A DNA stretch of 64,000 nt. It comes from Leadbetterella lacunae. Its GTDB lineage: Bacteria > Bacteroidota > Bacteroidia > Cytophagales > Spirosomataceae. The stretch is taken from the NCBI RefSeq assembly GCF_042649125.1, contig NZ_JBHRYQ010000001.1, positions 2,976,001 through 3,040,000 on the forward strand, given 5' to 3'. Shown here piece after piece: positions 43,809 to 52,845 of this stretch. The notes beneath the pieces are model-generated. The model did not search any database and was not told where the DNA came from. It saw nothing but the letters and a program-made list of their open reading frames with translations. Numbering within the stretch: the stretch's first letter is position 1; each line of letters starts with the position of its first letter. A program made the translations under genes and the position numbers.

Positions 43809-44669
43809 TTATTTTCCAGACCAAAATGGATTGCCTGCTTCTATGAAGGCTATTTTGGTTTGGGGATAAAGTTTCTGTAGCCAAGCCTGAAAATATACCA
43901 TGCCCGCCTCCTCAGAATCAGCATGCCCCATAACTATTAAGGCTTTGTTTTGGCCAAGAGTTTGGGCGTCTTGAAAGTAAGGCACGGTTTCCCACTCGTT
44001 GCTTTCTCCAACTATTAAGAGGTCGCAGTTTGTTTCTTTCAAAACTTTAAAGTGCGTATCTGTGCCTGCAGCTCCTAAGGCTAAACCTACTTTTGAGATT
44101 TTCATGTTGGGGTCACCCACTACACGAATGGTTTTACCTCCCGACTTTTGTTGCAATTCTTTAACAAATTGACCAAGGGTAGTCTGTGGCATTACGAATG
44201 ACTTACTTCCTGGTGTCCAATACTTTCGCCAGCCCATTTTGTCTACTACGCCTTCATATATTTGGTCAGGAAAAGTGCTGTGCTGATGATCATGAAATCT
44301 AAAAATAATCATATTGTTATCCTCAATGAACTTGACCTTAGCGAGCTGAACGGGGTCGGCTTCATGAATTTTTAAATCATCGTAATGCGAATAAAAAGTA
44401 GGCTCGTGGGTAATCACAAAATTGCACCCTTGGGCTTTTGCTTTTTGTAAAACAGCCAATGTAGACATAAACGTGACGGCTATTCCGGTGACTTTGGTTT
44501 CGCCATTTCCGTAGATGATTACGTCGCGAGTGGGTTCTTTCCAAGATGCCGTTACGTTCGCTTTTATCTTTTCGATAACTTGATTGGCCGTGAGTACTTC
44601 TTGTGCATAGTTAATTGAATTAAAACCAATTACAAGGAACAAGGTTAATATTTTAGTTTTCAAATTCAT
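43809..44669 (-). CDS. Exported Nif3-like dinuclear-metal protein
   Basis: 286 residues. A Sec signal peptide (LTLFLVIGFNSINYAQ) precedes a Nif3/YbgI/DUF34 domain: GIAVTFMSTLAVLQKAKAQG, metal-ligand region NFVITHEPTFYSH, then FRFHDHQHS and the late IVMGHADSEEAGM. Canonical Nif3 proteins are cytoplasmic, GTP-cyclohydrolase-I-like toroids; an exported version is unusual. It lies downstream of the GH67 gene in the same direction, separated by a REP-like element. Function unknown. Confidence 0.85.
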   Translation of the reverse strand: MNLKTKILTLFLVIGFNSINYAQEVLTANQVIEKIKANVTASWKEPTRDVIIYGNGETKVTGIAVTFMSTLAVLQKAKAQGCNFVITHEPTFYSHYDDLKIHEADPVQLAKVKFIEDNNMIIFRFHDHQHSTFPDQIYEGVVDKMGWRKYWTPGSKSFVMPQTTLGQFVKELQQKSGGKTIRVVGDPNMKISKVGLALGAAGTDTHFKVLKETNCDLLIVGESNEWETVPYFQDAQTLGQNKALIVMGHADSEEAGMVYFQAWLQKLYPQTKIAFIEAGNPFWSGK

Positions 44670-44726
44670 GGCTTTAAGCGATAGGATTAAATAAAAAAAC
44701 GTTCTTTTTTTAAGAGCACAAATCTC

Positions 44727-44815
44727 GCAGCAGGGATAGGAGTATTGTTTGAGCTCCTTTGTGTGCTGGCCTCAGCCGCACACAAAGAGCGAGTACGGAT
44801 AGCCCGCCCGGCTGC
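44727..44815. repeat. REP-like structured intergenic element
   Basis: An 89-bp GC-rich element in an AT-rich gap. Outer arms GCAGC-AGGG (44727-44735) and CCC-GGCTGC pair. The core hairpin is a perfect 10-bp stem CTTTGTGTGC / GCACACAAAG with an inner GGC-CTCA-GCC. Between them lie GGATAGGAGT and GAGTACGGATAGCCCGC. It abuts the 3' end of the GH67 gene (9 bp). It resembles, from memory, repeats near gene ends in Flavobacteriia/Cytophagia; only one copy is in this window. Confidence 0.6.
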
Positions 44816-44823
44816 CCAAAAAA

Positions 44824-46923
44824 TTAATGCACGTGATAGACATCTACCAGTTTTTTGACCTCCTCAAAAGTGCGAGTTGGTTTTTGGTAAGGTGCCGCCA
44901 CGGGCATTTGACTAAACTTCTGAAAGTACAATACTGAGGCGTCTCTCCACCATAGAGCTTCTTTGAGTTGGGTTTTGAGTCTTGCTTCTACGTTTTCGAA
45001 GGTTTCTTCGTCTACTTTTCCTTTTACTTTTGCCCATTCGGCTTGCATTTTTTCAACTGATTTTACGCCTTCGTAGTAGCGTGAGACCATCTCATCCCAC
45101 ACGGTGCGGCCGGAAGAAAGTTTCTTGTCCCATGCCACATGGTGAAACCAAAGGAGGTATTCAAGCGGACAGGTGTCTACATTTTCATATAATTTTCTTA
45201 GCTCAGGTTGGTATTGCTGTAGCGTTTTTGAGCCTGTATTGGTTCTGTCAAAACCTATTCCCGAGGCATCTGCTTTGTGGTAATAAAGGGCGGTCCAGTC
45301 GGGCCTTGGGGCTTTGCTCACCCACGGCTCGGGGCCAAAATGGTGGCTCTCGCCCATGACATGGTGCAAGCCCAGCGGATTGGTATAATTGACATAAATC
45401 TCGCGGCTGTTTAGCATAAGATTCACAATAGTTTTCTGACTTTCGGCGTCGGTATTGAAGGTCAACTTCACCCATTCTTCTGCTATTTGTTTAGAGGTGT
45501 TGTTTGGATTCCAGGCGAGCTTACCAAGAGCAAACCAGTTTGCCTGAGCCATGGGGTGGCCTGTCCAATTGCGGTCAGAGCCTGTGTTTGCCACACCTAC
45601 CATGGAGGTTATGGGGTAATTGAAGGTTTTGCCCATGATGACATCCGCCACAGTGTTGCCCTTGCCTGTGGCGTAGGTGTCTGTTTGGAGGTTTTCTTCA
45701 AACATAGGAGCCTCATAAACCCAGTGAGTAGCCCAGCCGAGATACTCCTGCGTGAGCTGAAATTCCATAGAAACGGGCGTCTTTTGCATGGCCCCAAAAA
45801 GTGGGGAAATAGGCTCCCGTACTTGAAAATCTATCGGTCCGTTTTTGACTTGAATGATTACATTTGACATAAACTTGCCATCAAAAGGCTTAAATTCGTT
45901 ATATGCCGCAGCAAATCGATCGCCGTTGGGGTCGGCGTTATACACAAAAGCCCTCCAAATAACCAACCCGTGGTGCGGAGCCATGGCTTCAGCAAGCATA
46001 TTGGCACCGTCTACGTGGGTGCGTCCGTAGTCCATCGGGCCAGGTTCGCCCTCTGAATTTGCTTTTACTAAAAAGCCACCGAAGTCCGGAATCAGCTCAT
46101 AAATTTCATCTGCTTTTTGTTTCCACCATGCCCTTACTTCGGGGTCAAGTGGATCGGCAGTTTTGAGGCCACCGATGATTTTTGGCGAGGCAAAATTTAC
46201 GGACATGTATACCTTGATATGGTATGGGCGATACACGTCAGCAAGGGCTTTTACTTTTCCCAAATACTCGCTTGTGATAAAGCGTGCCGAAGCATTTACG
46301 TTGTTGAGAACAGTGCCGTTTATGCCAATCGAGGCATTGGAACGGGCATATGCAATATATCTTGGATCTATTCTTTCGGGCAGTTCGTACCATTTCCACA
46401 TAGACATGCCGGCATAGCCACGCTCTATGGTGCCGTTGTTATTGTCCCAATGGTTGAGCATTCTGAGCTGAATTTTGGGCGAGGACTTGATGTCTAAACT
46501 TGTGATAGACTCCTCTTGCTGAAGTAGTTGTATAAATGCAAAAGTACCATACAATAACCCTTGGGTAGTATTTGCCTGAATGACCGAATGCTTGTTTATG
46601 GTCTTAATTTCATATGCCTCTGGTTTTTTATCTGCGATGGTTGAAATCTCTAAGGTGACTCCATAAAGCGTAGCGGCCAATGTTTTAGATACTTTGGGGG
46701 TGATGCCCAACATGCCCTGAGAAGCCATTTTGAGCTCTTCTAAAATCACGACCAAGGTAGGGTCCTGCTCAAGTTTTACCTCAATATTAGCCAAGCGGGC
46801 GGCGTAAGCTTTTCGTTTGGTTTCGTTTTTGACTTTATCGTATTTTAGCCATAGTCGGTAGCCATCGTCAGCGAAGGTGGCAAAAGAAAATATGCTCAAT
46901 GTGAGCAAAAGTAAGATTCTCAT
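44824..46923 (-). CDS. GH67 alpha-glucuronidase
   Basis: 699 residues with a signal peptide (MRILLLLTLSIFSFATFA). The enzyme removes (4-O-methyl-)glucuronic acid from xylo-oligosaccharides. The N-terminal GH20b-like domain precedes the catalytic barrel. Catalytic candidates are Glu in KANSEGEPGPMDYGR (~290, general acid), Asp in GPIDFQVREP (~365) and Glu in VSMEFQLTQEYLG (~385). The C-terminal helical domain contains HHVMGESHHFGPEPW. Length is normal. No xylanase or xylosidase lies nearby. Codon use is visibly richer in GC than the SusCD locus. Confidence 0.93.
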   Translation of the reverse strand: MRILLLLTLSIFSFATFADDGYRLWLKYDKVKNETKRKAYAARLANIEVKLEQDPTLVVILEELKMASQGMLGITPKVSKTLAATLYGVTLEISTIADKKPEAYEIKTINKHSVIQANTTQGLLYGTFAFIQLLQQEESITSLDIKSSPKIQLRMLNHWDNNNGTIERGYAGMSMWKWYELPERIDPRYIAYARSNASIGINGTVLNNVNASARFITSEYLGKVKALADVYRPYHIKVYMSVNFASPKIIGGLKTADPLDPEVRAWWKQKADEIYELIPDFGGFLVKANSEGEPGPMDYGRTHVDGANMLAEAMAPHHGLVIWRAFVYNADPNGDRFAAAYNEFKPFDGKFMSNVIIQVKNGPIDFQVREPISPLFGAMQKTPVSMEFQLTQEYLGWATHWVYEAPMFEENLQTDTYATGKGNTVADVIMGKTFNYPITSMVGVANTGSDRNWTGHPMAQANWFALGKLAWNPNNTSKQIAEEWVKLTFNTDAESQKTIVNLMLNSREIYVNYTNPLGLHHVMGESHHFGPEPWVSKAPRPDWTALYYHKADASGIGFDRTNTGSKTLQQYQPELRKLYENVDTCPLEYLLWFHHVAWDKKLSSGRTVWDEMVSRYYEGVKSVEKMQAEWAKVKGKVDEETFENVEARLKTQLKEALWWRDASVLYFQKFSQMPVAAPYQKPTRTFEEVKKLVDVYHVH

Positions 46924-46990
46924 AAGTATTATTGGTTGAATAATAACAAATATCGAAAGAAATGCGGAAAGATATGTGTCTTTTGGACAA

Positions 46991-47395
46991 TTATTTGAAT
47001 GTTGTAGAAAACTTAGAAAACCATTCTCTACAATCTTCTAAATTTGATTCTCCAGATGCTATTTTAATAATAAAAACGGTTAAAGTTTCATTTGTAACTT
47101 CTTGGTTTAAATCAAAACCATTCATGTTTAGAAAGACTAAACTTGCACCCAAACCAGTCCTTTTATTACCATCACTGAAAATATGATTGCAAATAATATT
47201 GTAACAATAAAGTGCAGCTTTGTCTGTAACTGTTGGATAAAGTGGTTGGCCAAACATCTCCGCATTGACGGCATCCACTAGGTAATCAAGATTTTCTTCA
47301 TGAAGAAAATTACTCGGTGGCACAAAATTACCTCCGTGCTTAAATACAGTCTCCTTATTTATTCTAACAATTTGATTTTTAGACAAATACTTCAT
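46991..47395 (-). CDS. Doc-type (Fic/Doc family) toxin
   Basis: 134 residues. The Fic/Doc active-site loop reads HIFSDGNKRTG (H71-G81), matching Doc-type HxFxDxNKRT. In Doc toxins this loop phosphorylates EF-Tu and halts translation; the toxin is neutralised by an antitoxin encoded just upstream. Conserved helices (ALYCYNIIC and GASLVFLNMNGFDL) are as expected. The start overlaps the antitoxin stop by 4 bases (ATGA), a hallmark of TA operons. Confidence 0.9.
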   Translation of the reverse strand: MKYLSKNQIVRINKETVFKHGGNFVPPSNFLHEENLDYLVDAVNAEMFGQPLYPTVTDKAALYCYNIICNHIFSDGNKRTGLGASLVFLNMNGFDLNQEVTNETLTVFIIKIASGESNLEDCREWFSKFSTTFK

Positions 47396-47583
47396 GCTAA
47401 AGCCTTAAATGTTTCATCAAAGCGATCGAAATTGTTCTTAAGCAACACATCAAAATCAACCTCCTTTTCAGTTATCATCTCGGCTAAGATTTCTCTCACT
47501 ATATCTTTTAAAACGGAATGTTCTTCTTTAATTAACTCCCTGAGTGTTTCTTTCAGTGTTGCTTTTTCTGCTGTACTCATCAT
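47392..47583 (-). CDS. Probable antitoxin of the Doc module
   Basis: 63 residues, helical and acidic. The C-terminal FDRFDETFKALA resembles the toxin-binding tail of Phd-like antitoxins. The N-terminal part (KATLKETLRELIKEEHSVLK) does not show the usual Phd/YefM DNA-binding fold, so the assignment rests on size, position and the tail. It overlaps doc by 4 bases. Starts at 47583 and 47580 (Met-Met) are both possible. Confidence 0.75.
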   Translation of the reverse strand: MMSTAEKATLKETLRELIKEEHSVLKDIVREILAEMITEKEVDFDVLLKNNFDRFDETFKALA

Positions 47584-47619
47584 AATTTTATGTTTTTAAA
47601 ATAAAATTTAATTTATAGT

Positions 47620-47649
47620 CAAATATACCAAAATCCTCACAATACCAAA
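47620..47649 (-). promoter_or_regulatory. Promoter of the toxin-antitoxin pair
   Basis: Leftward TTTG (47646-47649), 18-bp spacer, TATATTTG (47620-47627). The spacer is one base short of the usual range. The -33 box lies inside the 3' end of the radical SAM gene. Expected start ~47614, about 30 nt before the antitoxin ATG. Confidence 0.6.
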
Positions 47650-49805
47650 AGCCCCTGCTCACGCATGGTTTGCATGGCTTTGGACTGCCAAAAGAGCTCA
47701 AAGTGCTCGAAGGTTTGTTCGTAGGAGTTCTTTAAAACGCCCAGGGTTATCGGCTTGGTATTTTGTACGTTGAGGACCTCTAATTTTTCTAAAAACCATT
47801 GGCCTTTTTGTATTTCCATGTTTATTGAAAACGACTCCGTTTTTTCGTGGAATTCGAGATGTAGTTGTTGCCCTCGTTTGGTTTTTACTTCGCTTACGGT
47901 TGGCTCATTTCCTATCCAAACTACTTTTGCGTTGGGTTTTGAGAGGCTCACGTCATCTTCTTCTAAACAGTTGGCGATGAAGTCGGGCGGAATCTGGGTT
48001 TTAGGTATTTTGAAATCAAACCAGTCTTGAAGTGGAAACTCAAAACATAGGCCATGCATATAATTAAAGAGCGATTTCTTTAAACCAAAACTAAACTTGT
48101 CGTGGTTGAGTCCGGTTTTGTCGGTAAACTGCACGTCATTATTTGCAAACCCAATTGGCTTAATATCAGGCAATACGCCAAAAGCCTCCGGGTTTAAACC
48201 CACAGGACTGTGAGCCGTAAGGGCAAACTGATGCCAAAAACCAGACTGCACAATTCCGAGTTCAAAAAGCTGTCGAACCATCTCTAAGCTGTCCACAGTT
48301 TCTTGGACCGTTTGTGTGGGGTATCCATACATCAAATAGGCATGCACCATGATGCCCACTTGCGTGAAGTTTCTAGTCACTTGGGCTACTTGCTCCACCG
48401 TAACGCCTTTGTCTATCAAAGCCAAAAGTCGGTCAGAAGCCACCTCCAAACCTCCCGAAACGGCTATACATCCCGAGGTTTTGAGCAAAGCACACAAGTC
48501 CAATGTAAAACTCTTTTCAAAACGGATATTGGTCCACCAAGTTACCACAAGCCTCCTTCTGAGAATCTCTAGTGCTACCTCTCGCATAAGTGCGGGCGGT
48601 GCGGCTTCGTCTACAAAGTGAAAGCCCGTTTCGCTCGTTTGGGCAATGAGCTCCTCCATGCGATCTACCAATACACGGGCCGCAATAGGCTCATAAAGCT
48701 TAATATAGTCGAGCGAGATGTCGCAAAAGGTGCATTTACCCCAGTAGCAACCGTGAGCCATCGTTAGCTTATTCCATCGGCCGTCAGACCAAAGGCTGTG
48801 CATCGGATTGGCTATCTCTATGACTGATATGTAGCGGTCAAGCGTCAGATCTGAATAGTCGGGCGTGCCTACTTCAGCGTGTTTATAGTCTGAAAGTATG
48901 CTGTCATTTTTATACACCACGGCACCGTTTTCCAATACAAAAGTCCGTTTATATTTCCCTGGCTCAGGCGATTTTGAAGTCAATAGTTCTATTGGGCGTT
49001 CGCCGTCGTCGAGGCAGATGAAGTCAAAAAACTCAAATACCCGCACATCTGTTAAGCTTCGTAGCTCAGTATTGGCAAAGCCCCCTCCCATCACAATTTT
49101 GATATCGGGATACTGCCTTCTGATATATTGAGCACAGCGAAAACCCGCATATAAATTACCCGGAAAAGGCACAGAAAAACACACCAAACTTGGCTGATTT
49201 TCTTGTATAGTTTTATCTAAAAGTTTCAGGCTGATTTCATCAATAAAAGTGGGCGACTGCCCCAAATGTGCATACAGTTCGTCAAACTGATTGGCACTGC
49301 GGCCCAAGCGTTCGGCGTAGCGACTAAAGCCAAAGTGCTCATCCAGCGTAGCCACAAAAAAATCAGAGAGGTCTTCGAGGTATAGCGTAGCGAGGTGTTT
49401 GGCCTTGTCTTGCATGCCCATGTTGCCAAATGCCCACGCCATGTCGTCTAACTGATTAAACCGTGATGCCTGAGGCAAAAAACTACCTCCACATATCTGC
49501 CGAGCTAGGTTTGGGCTTTTGCCTTGCAAAAACTTGATGACCTCCGCCACTGTCATCAGATAGTCATTTTTTAATCCAAAAATACGCTGAATATTCGGCT
49601 CGCAAGCTGCTATTTTGGGTGCTGCTTGTTCAAAAATCTGAGCCAAGATTTCGGGAGAAAAGATCTCTAAGATAACCTCTATGCCCAAGTCCATCTGAAA
49701 CGCTCCGACGCCCTTGGTATTCAGAAAACCCTTTAAATAGGCCGTGGCCGGATACGGAGTATTCAGCTGGGTAAAAGGAGGCGTAATCAATAAAAGCTCT
49801 TTCAA
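47637..49805 (-). CDS. B12-binding-domain radical SAM protein
   Basis: About 722 residues. The N-terminal LLITPPFTQLNTPYPATAYL and VMGGGFANTE segments fit a cobalamin-binding-type Rossmann domain. The [4Fe-4S]-SAM cluster motif is CYWGKCTFC, with four rather than three residues between the first two cysteines. Downstream are GGLEVASDRLLALIDKGVT and MVHAYLMYGYPTQT, typical of the radical SAM barrel. Substrate unknown. The frame opens at a TTG at 49826, but the family N-terminus (KELLLITPPF) argues for the TTG at 49805; no ATG is available. Confidence 0.85.
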   Translation of the reverse strand: MKELLLITPPFTQLNTPYPATAYLKGFLNTKGVGAFQMDLGIEVILEIFSPEILAQIFEQAAPKIAACEPNIQRIFGLKNDYLMTVAEVIKFLQGKSPNLARQICGGSFLPQASRFNQLDDMAWAFGNMGMQDKAKHLATLYLEDLSDFFVATLDEHFGFSRYAERLGRSANQFDELYAHLGQSPTFIDEISLKLLDKTIQENQPSLVCFSVPFPGNLYAGFRCAQYIRRQYPDIKIVMGGGFANTELRSLTDVRVFEFFDFICLDDGERPIELLTSKSPEPGKYKRTFVLENGAVVYKNDSILSDYKHAEVGTPDYSDLTLDRYISVIEIANPMHSLWSDGRWNKLTMAHGCYWGKCTFCDISLDYIKLYEPIAARVLVDRMEELIAQTSETGFHFVDEAAPPALMREVALEILRRRLVVTWWTNIRFEKSFTLDLCALLKTSGCIAVSGGLEVASDRLLALIDKGVTVEQVAQVTRNFTQVGIMVHAYLMYGYPTQTVQETVDSLEMVRQLFELGIVQSGFWHQFALTAHSPVGLNPEAFGVLPDIKPIGFANNDVQFTDKTGLNHDKFSFGLKKSLFNYMHGLCFEFPLQDWFDFKIPKTQIPPDFIANCLEEDDVSLSKPNAKVVWIGNEPTVSEVKTKRGQQLHLEFHEKTESFSINMEIQKGQWFLEKLEVLNVQNTKPITLGVLKNSYEQTFEHFELFWQSKAMQTMREQGLLVL

Positions 49806-49913
49806 AATCAGGTATTTTTTCAACAAAAATAAGGAATTAAATCAAGAGCAAAACAGATTTTAATTTTACCCCAATCGCATATTTTTAAAAGTCAAAAACT
49901 CAAGCCTTCCTAT

Positions 49914-51437
49914 TTAGTGCTGTTTTTCGGCTTTTAGTTCATCACGCAAAATCTGGTTTACATCTACTTTGGCACCTTTAAGCACATACACCGCCGAGCC
50001 GTATTCCCTAGCGAAGGCATCGTTAACCTCTCCTATTTTTATAACTTCCTCAAACATCGGTGTCTCGCGTTTTCGTTCTTTGTCTGAGTCATTTGGGTCT
50101 TGTACCAATATTACGTGTACTATTTTTCGGTCTAAATCAAACCAATTGAGGTAGTCGCCACTAAACGAAACCGCTTCGCTGTGCTTGTTTTTTGAGTAAA
50201 AGTTTATGGCCCCGGCTTCTCCATAATTATCACATAAGATGAGCGTGTATTCATTTTCGGGCAGCAGCAAAGAGGCACTGCCTACCAAAGCGGCCAAAGG
50301 TTTCCAACCCAACATATCGGCGAAGTCCTGCGGCAGGGTGTGCTCCTTGCCATCTTCCCATTTGGCCAAGCCGTATTTTTTATATTTGGGCAAAATCTTA
50401 TCTAAATCTTTTGGGCCATAAATGGGAAATGCTACTCTAAAAATCAAAGCAAAAAATAAAACCGGAAATACCACCAATGCAGGTCTCAGCCATACTTTTT
50501 TAGTGGCTTTCAAGATACCTTCAAAAAACACAGCACCAAAAGCATAAAAGACTGGATACAAACCAAATGCATAGTAACCTTTGGCTTTGAGGTATACATA
50601 AACCGCCATGGTAATCAAGTAAGTCAGCACCAAAAAACGGTAGGTTTTAAATGGTTTATATACCAAAAGGGCCACAAAGGCTCCCAAAATCAACAAAATA
50701 GAGCCGATCACAAACATAAGTTGCTCCACAAGGAAGCTGAGCCTACTCTGATTAACTAATTGACTTTCAGTCAACTGTTTCATATGGTGAAGCACCGGAA
50801 AGTCGTTTTGAAGCTGCCACAACACATTGGGTAATATCAGTAAAAACGCCATCAGAATGGCCAAATAAAATTCTTTTTTGAGGAATACTACGCGGTGCTT
50901 AGAAACAGCCAAGGCGGGCAACAAGCCGATCAACAAAAACACGATGTTATACTTATTCAGAAAGCCCAAAGCAAATGCCGCAGCCAAATAATATAGCCAC
51001 TTTGACTCTTCAGAGTTGAGGTATTTGATAAGAAAATAAAAGCAGGCCGTCCATGCCAAAATATCGAACGAATTTGGCTGATAGAGCATGTTCATTCTCA
51101 CAAAACCCGAAAACACAAATGTGGTGGCCGCCAACACCTGAGCAAAAACGCCGCCCTTGAGTGCTTCCACGGTTTTCCAAATCAGCACCATCGTAAGCAC
51201 CCCAAACAAAGCAGGAAAAAACTTAACCCAAAACTCGGAATTGCCCAACTGAAATATGAGCCACGACACCCACGACGTAAGCGGCGGCACCGAAGTATAT
51301 CCCCAAGCCAAATGATGGGCCTGGTCGAGGTGCAAGTACTCGTCTCGATGCAACTGAAACTCAGGAGCAATCACCTGATACTGAAGCAAAAATTTGACAA
51401 AAACAAAAAGCAGCAGCAGCCCGTATTTTTTAATCAT
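49914..51437 (-). CDS. GT39/PMT-family membrane glycosyltransferase
   Basis: 507 residues, about ten to twelve transmembrane segments. The first periplasmic loop carries the catalytic-type acidic pair in LHRDEYLHLDQAHHLAWGY (D32/E33). The motif VRMNMLYQPNSFDILAWTA follows, with hydrophobic helices to about residue 340. The C-terminal ~170 residues are soluble. Such enzymes transfer sugars from polyprenyl-phosphate donors to lipids, glycans or proteins in the periplasm (ArnT/PMT-like). It lies 108 bp upstream of the radical SAM gene in the same direction; a shared pathway is possible but unproven. Confidence 0.85.
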   Translation of the reverse strand: MIKKYGLLLLFVFVKFLLQYQVIAPEFQLHRDEYLHLDQAHHLAWGYTSVPPLTSWVSWLIFQLGNSEFWVKFFPALFGVLTMVLIWKTVEALKGGVFAQVLAATTFVFSGFVRMNMLYQPNSFDILAWTACFYFLIKYLNSEESKWLYYLAAAFALGFLNKYNIVFLLIGLLPALAVSKHRVVFLKKEFYLAILMAFLLILPNVLWQLQNDFPVLHHMKQLTESQLVNQSRLSFLVEQLMFVIGSILLILGAFVALLVYKPFKTYRFLVLTYLITMAVYVYLKAKGYYAFGLYPVFYAFGAVFFEGILKATKKVWLRPALVVFPVLFFALIFRVAFPIYGPKDLDKILPKYKKYGLAKWEDGKEHTLPQDFADMLGWKPLAALVGSASLLLPENEYTLILCDNYGEAGAINFYSKNKHSEAVSFSGDYLNWFDLDRKIVHVILVQDPNDSDKERKRETPMFEEVIKIGEVNDAFAREYGSAVYVLKGAKVDVNQILRDELKAEKQH

Positions 51438-51521
51438 AGCTTTTAAATAAAAATCAAACTTAAAATTCTTTCCGAACTAATGCATTGTAATTGTGATAAA
51501 TGGCGAAAGATTTAAAGGCAA

Positions 51522-52081
51522 AAACTATGTACTTATGTGGTCAAAATAAACTTCGAGTCTTAAACACATAGGCATCATAGCCATTCAAATGCTATATTTT
51601 TCACATAGAACGCATAGTTTACTTTCCTTATAAACCTTTGTATCTACATGGTATTCCCTATTGTGAACTATGTGGTCAAAAAAAACTTCGAATCTTAAAC
51701 CCATAGGCATCATAGCCATTCACACCCTATATTTTTCACATAGAACGCATAGCCTTCTTTCCTTAAAAACTATGTGTCTATGTGGTATTTCCTATTGTGA
51801 ACTATATGCTCAAAAAAAACTCGATTCTTAAACACATAGGCATCATAGCCATTCAAACCCTATATTTTTCACATAGAACGCATAGCCTTCTTTCCTTGAA
51901 ACCTTTGTACCTATGTGGTATTCCCTATTGTGATCTATGTGGTCAAAAAACTTCGACGCCTAAACACATAGGCTTCATAGCCATTCAAACCCTATATTTT
52001 TCACATAGAACGCATAGCCTTCTTTCCTTAAAAACTATGTGCCTATGTGGTATTCTCTATTGTGTACTATGTGGTCAAAAA
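51522..52081. repeat. Array 1: four ~134-bp tandem repeats plus partial copy
   Basis: Units anchored on TATGTGGTCAAAA begin at 51534, 51669, 51803 (variant TATATGCTCAAAA), 51936 and 52068, giving lengths of 135, 134, 133 and 132 bp; the last is cut short. Each unit carries CTATGTG and CACATAG heptamers arranged as inverted pairs: CTATGTGG...CACATAGG, and CACATAGAACGCATAG...CTATGTGCCTATGTGG. It could therefore fold as two hairpins per unit. It fills the gap between the divergent GT39 and SGNH genes. Long ORFs through it are artefacts. Related to array 2 at 59.5 kb. Confidence 0.9.
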
Positions 52082-52131
52082 ACGTAGCACAAAAAGGCAT
52101 GAAATACATAAATTCTAAATATCTTGCTTGT

Positions 52132-52845
52132 ATGAATCAGAAAAGAAGGACATTTTTAAAAAGTGGCTTGGCCTTAGGTGCATTTGGCATCGAAACAGAT
52201 AAAAGCTGGAATGAGGAAATAAAAACCATCGTGTTTCAGGGAGATTCTATCACAGACGGCAACCGAACCCGAAACCAAGACTGGAACCACCTCATGGGCC
52301 ACGGCTACGCCAACAATGTGGCCAGCAAACTGTGGCTCAAATACCCCGAAAAACAACTGACCATATATAACCGAGGCGTGAGTGGCAACAAAATAACCGA
52401 CCTCCAAAACCGCTGGCAAGAAGACACCCTAGCCCTAAAACCTGACCTGATATCGATATTGGTGGGTGTAAATGACCTCGAAGCATACCTCAAAGGCAGC
52501 CAAGCAGACGCAGCCCCAAACTTTGAGCAACACTACCGCAACCTACTCACCCAAACCAAAGCCGCACTGCCAAACGTAAAACTGGTACTCTGCGAGCCCT
52601 TTGTGCTGCCCGTGGGCCGAGTAAAAGACAAATATGAGGAATACCAAAAAGAACTAAAACCAAGGCAACAAATAGTCAAAAAACTAGCCCAAGAGTTTGG
52701 AGCCCTACACGTACCTTTCCAAGAGCTATTTACCAAAGCTACCCAAAAAGCAGCCCCCAACTACTGGATTTGGGACGGCATACACCCCATGCCCGCCGGA
52801 CACGAAATGATGGCCTTGGAGTGGCTTAGGGTTGTGGGGAGGTAG
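52132..52845 (+). CDS. SGNH/GDSL-family esterase with Tat-like signal
   Basis: 237 residues. The N-terminus MNQKRRTFLKSGLALGAFG has a twin-arginine motif and short hydrophobic stretch, so export by Tat is likely. SGNH blocks are in order: GDSITDG (nucleophile Ser), RGVSGNKITDL (Gly), VGVNDLEAYL (Asn) and WDGIHPMPAGHEMM (Asp/His). Members deacylate sugars, lipids or peptidoglycan. The frame continues upstream into array 1, but ATG at 52132 gives the signal sequence. Its stop directly abuts the stop of the convergent helicase gene (no gap). Confidence 0.9.
   Translation: MNQKRRTFLKSGLALGAFGIETDKSWNEEIKTIVFQGDSITDGNRTRNQDWNHLMGHGYANNVASKLWLKYPEKQLTIYNRGVSGNKITDLQNRWQEDTLALKPDLISILVGVNDLEAYLKGSQADAAPNFEQHYRNLLTQTKAALPNVKLVLCEPFVLPVGRVKDKYEEYQKELKPRQQIVKKLAQEFGALHVPFQELFTKATQKAAPNYWIWDGIHPMPAGHEMMALEWLRVVGR

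Noticed and set aside
44824..46923. Xylan-utilisation locus around the GH67 gene
   Set aside because: No xylanase, xylosidase, transporter or regulator for xylan adjoins it; the SusCD locus is 6 kb away with other genes in between.
51782..52087. 101-residue rightward ORF inside array 1
   Set aside because: It is only the reading of the ~134-bp repeats. Unit lengths of 132-135 bp shift frame from copy to copy, and no start signal or family similarity is seen.
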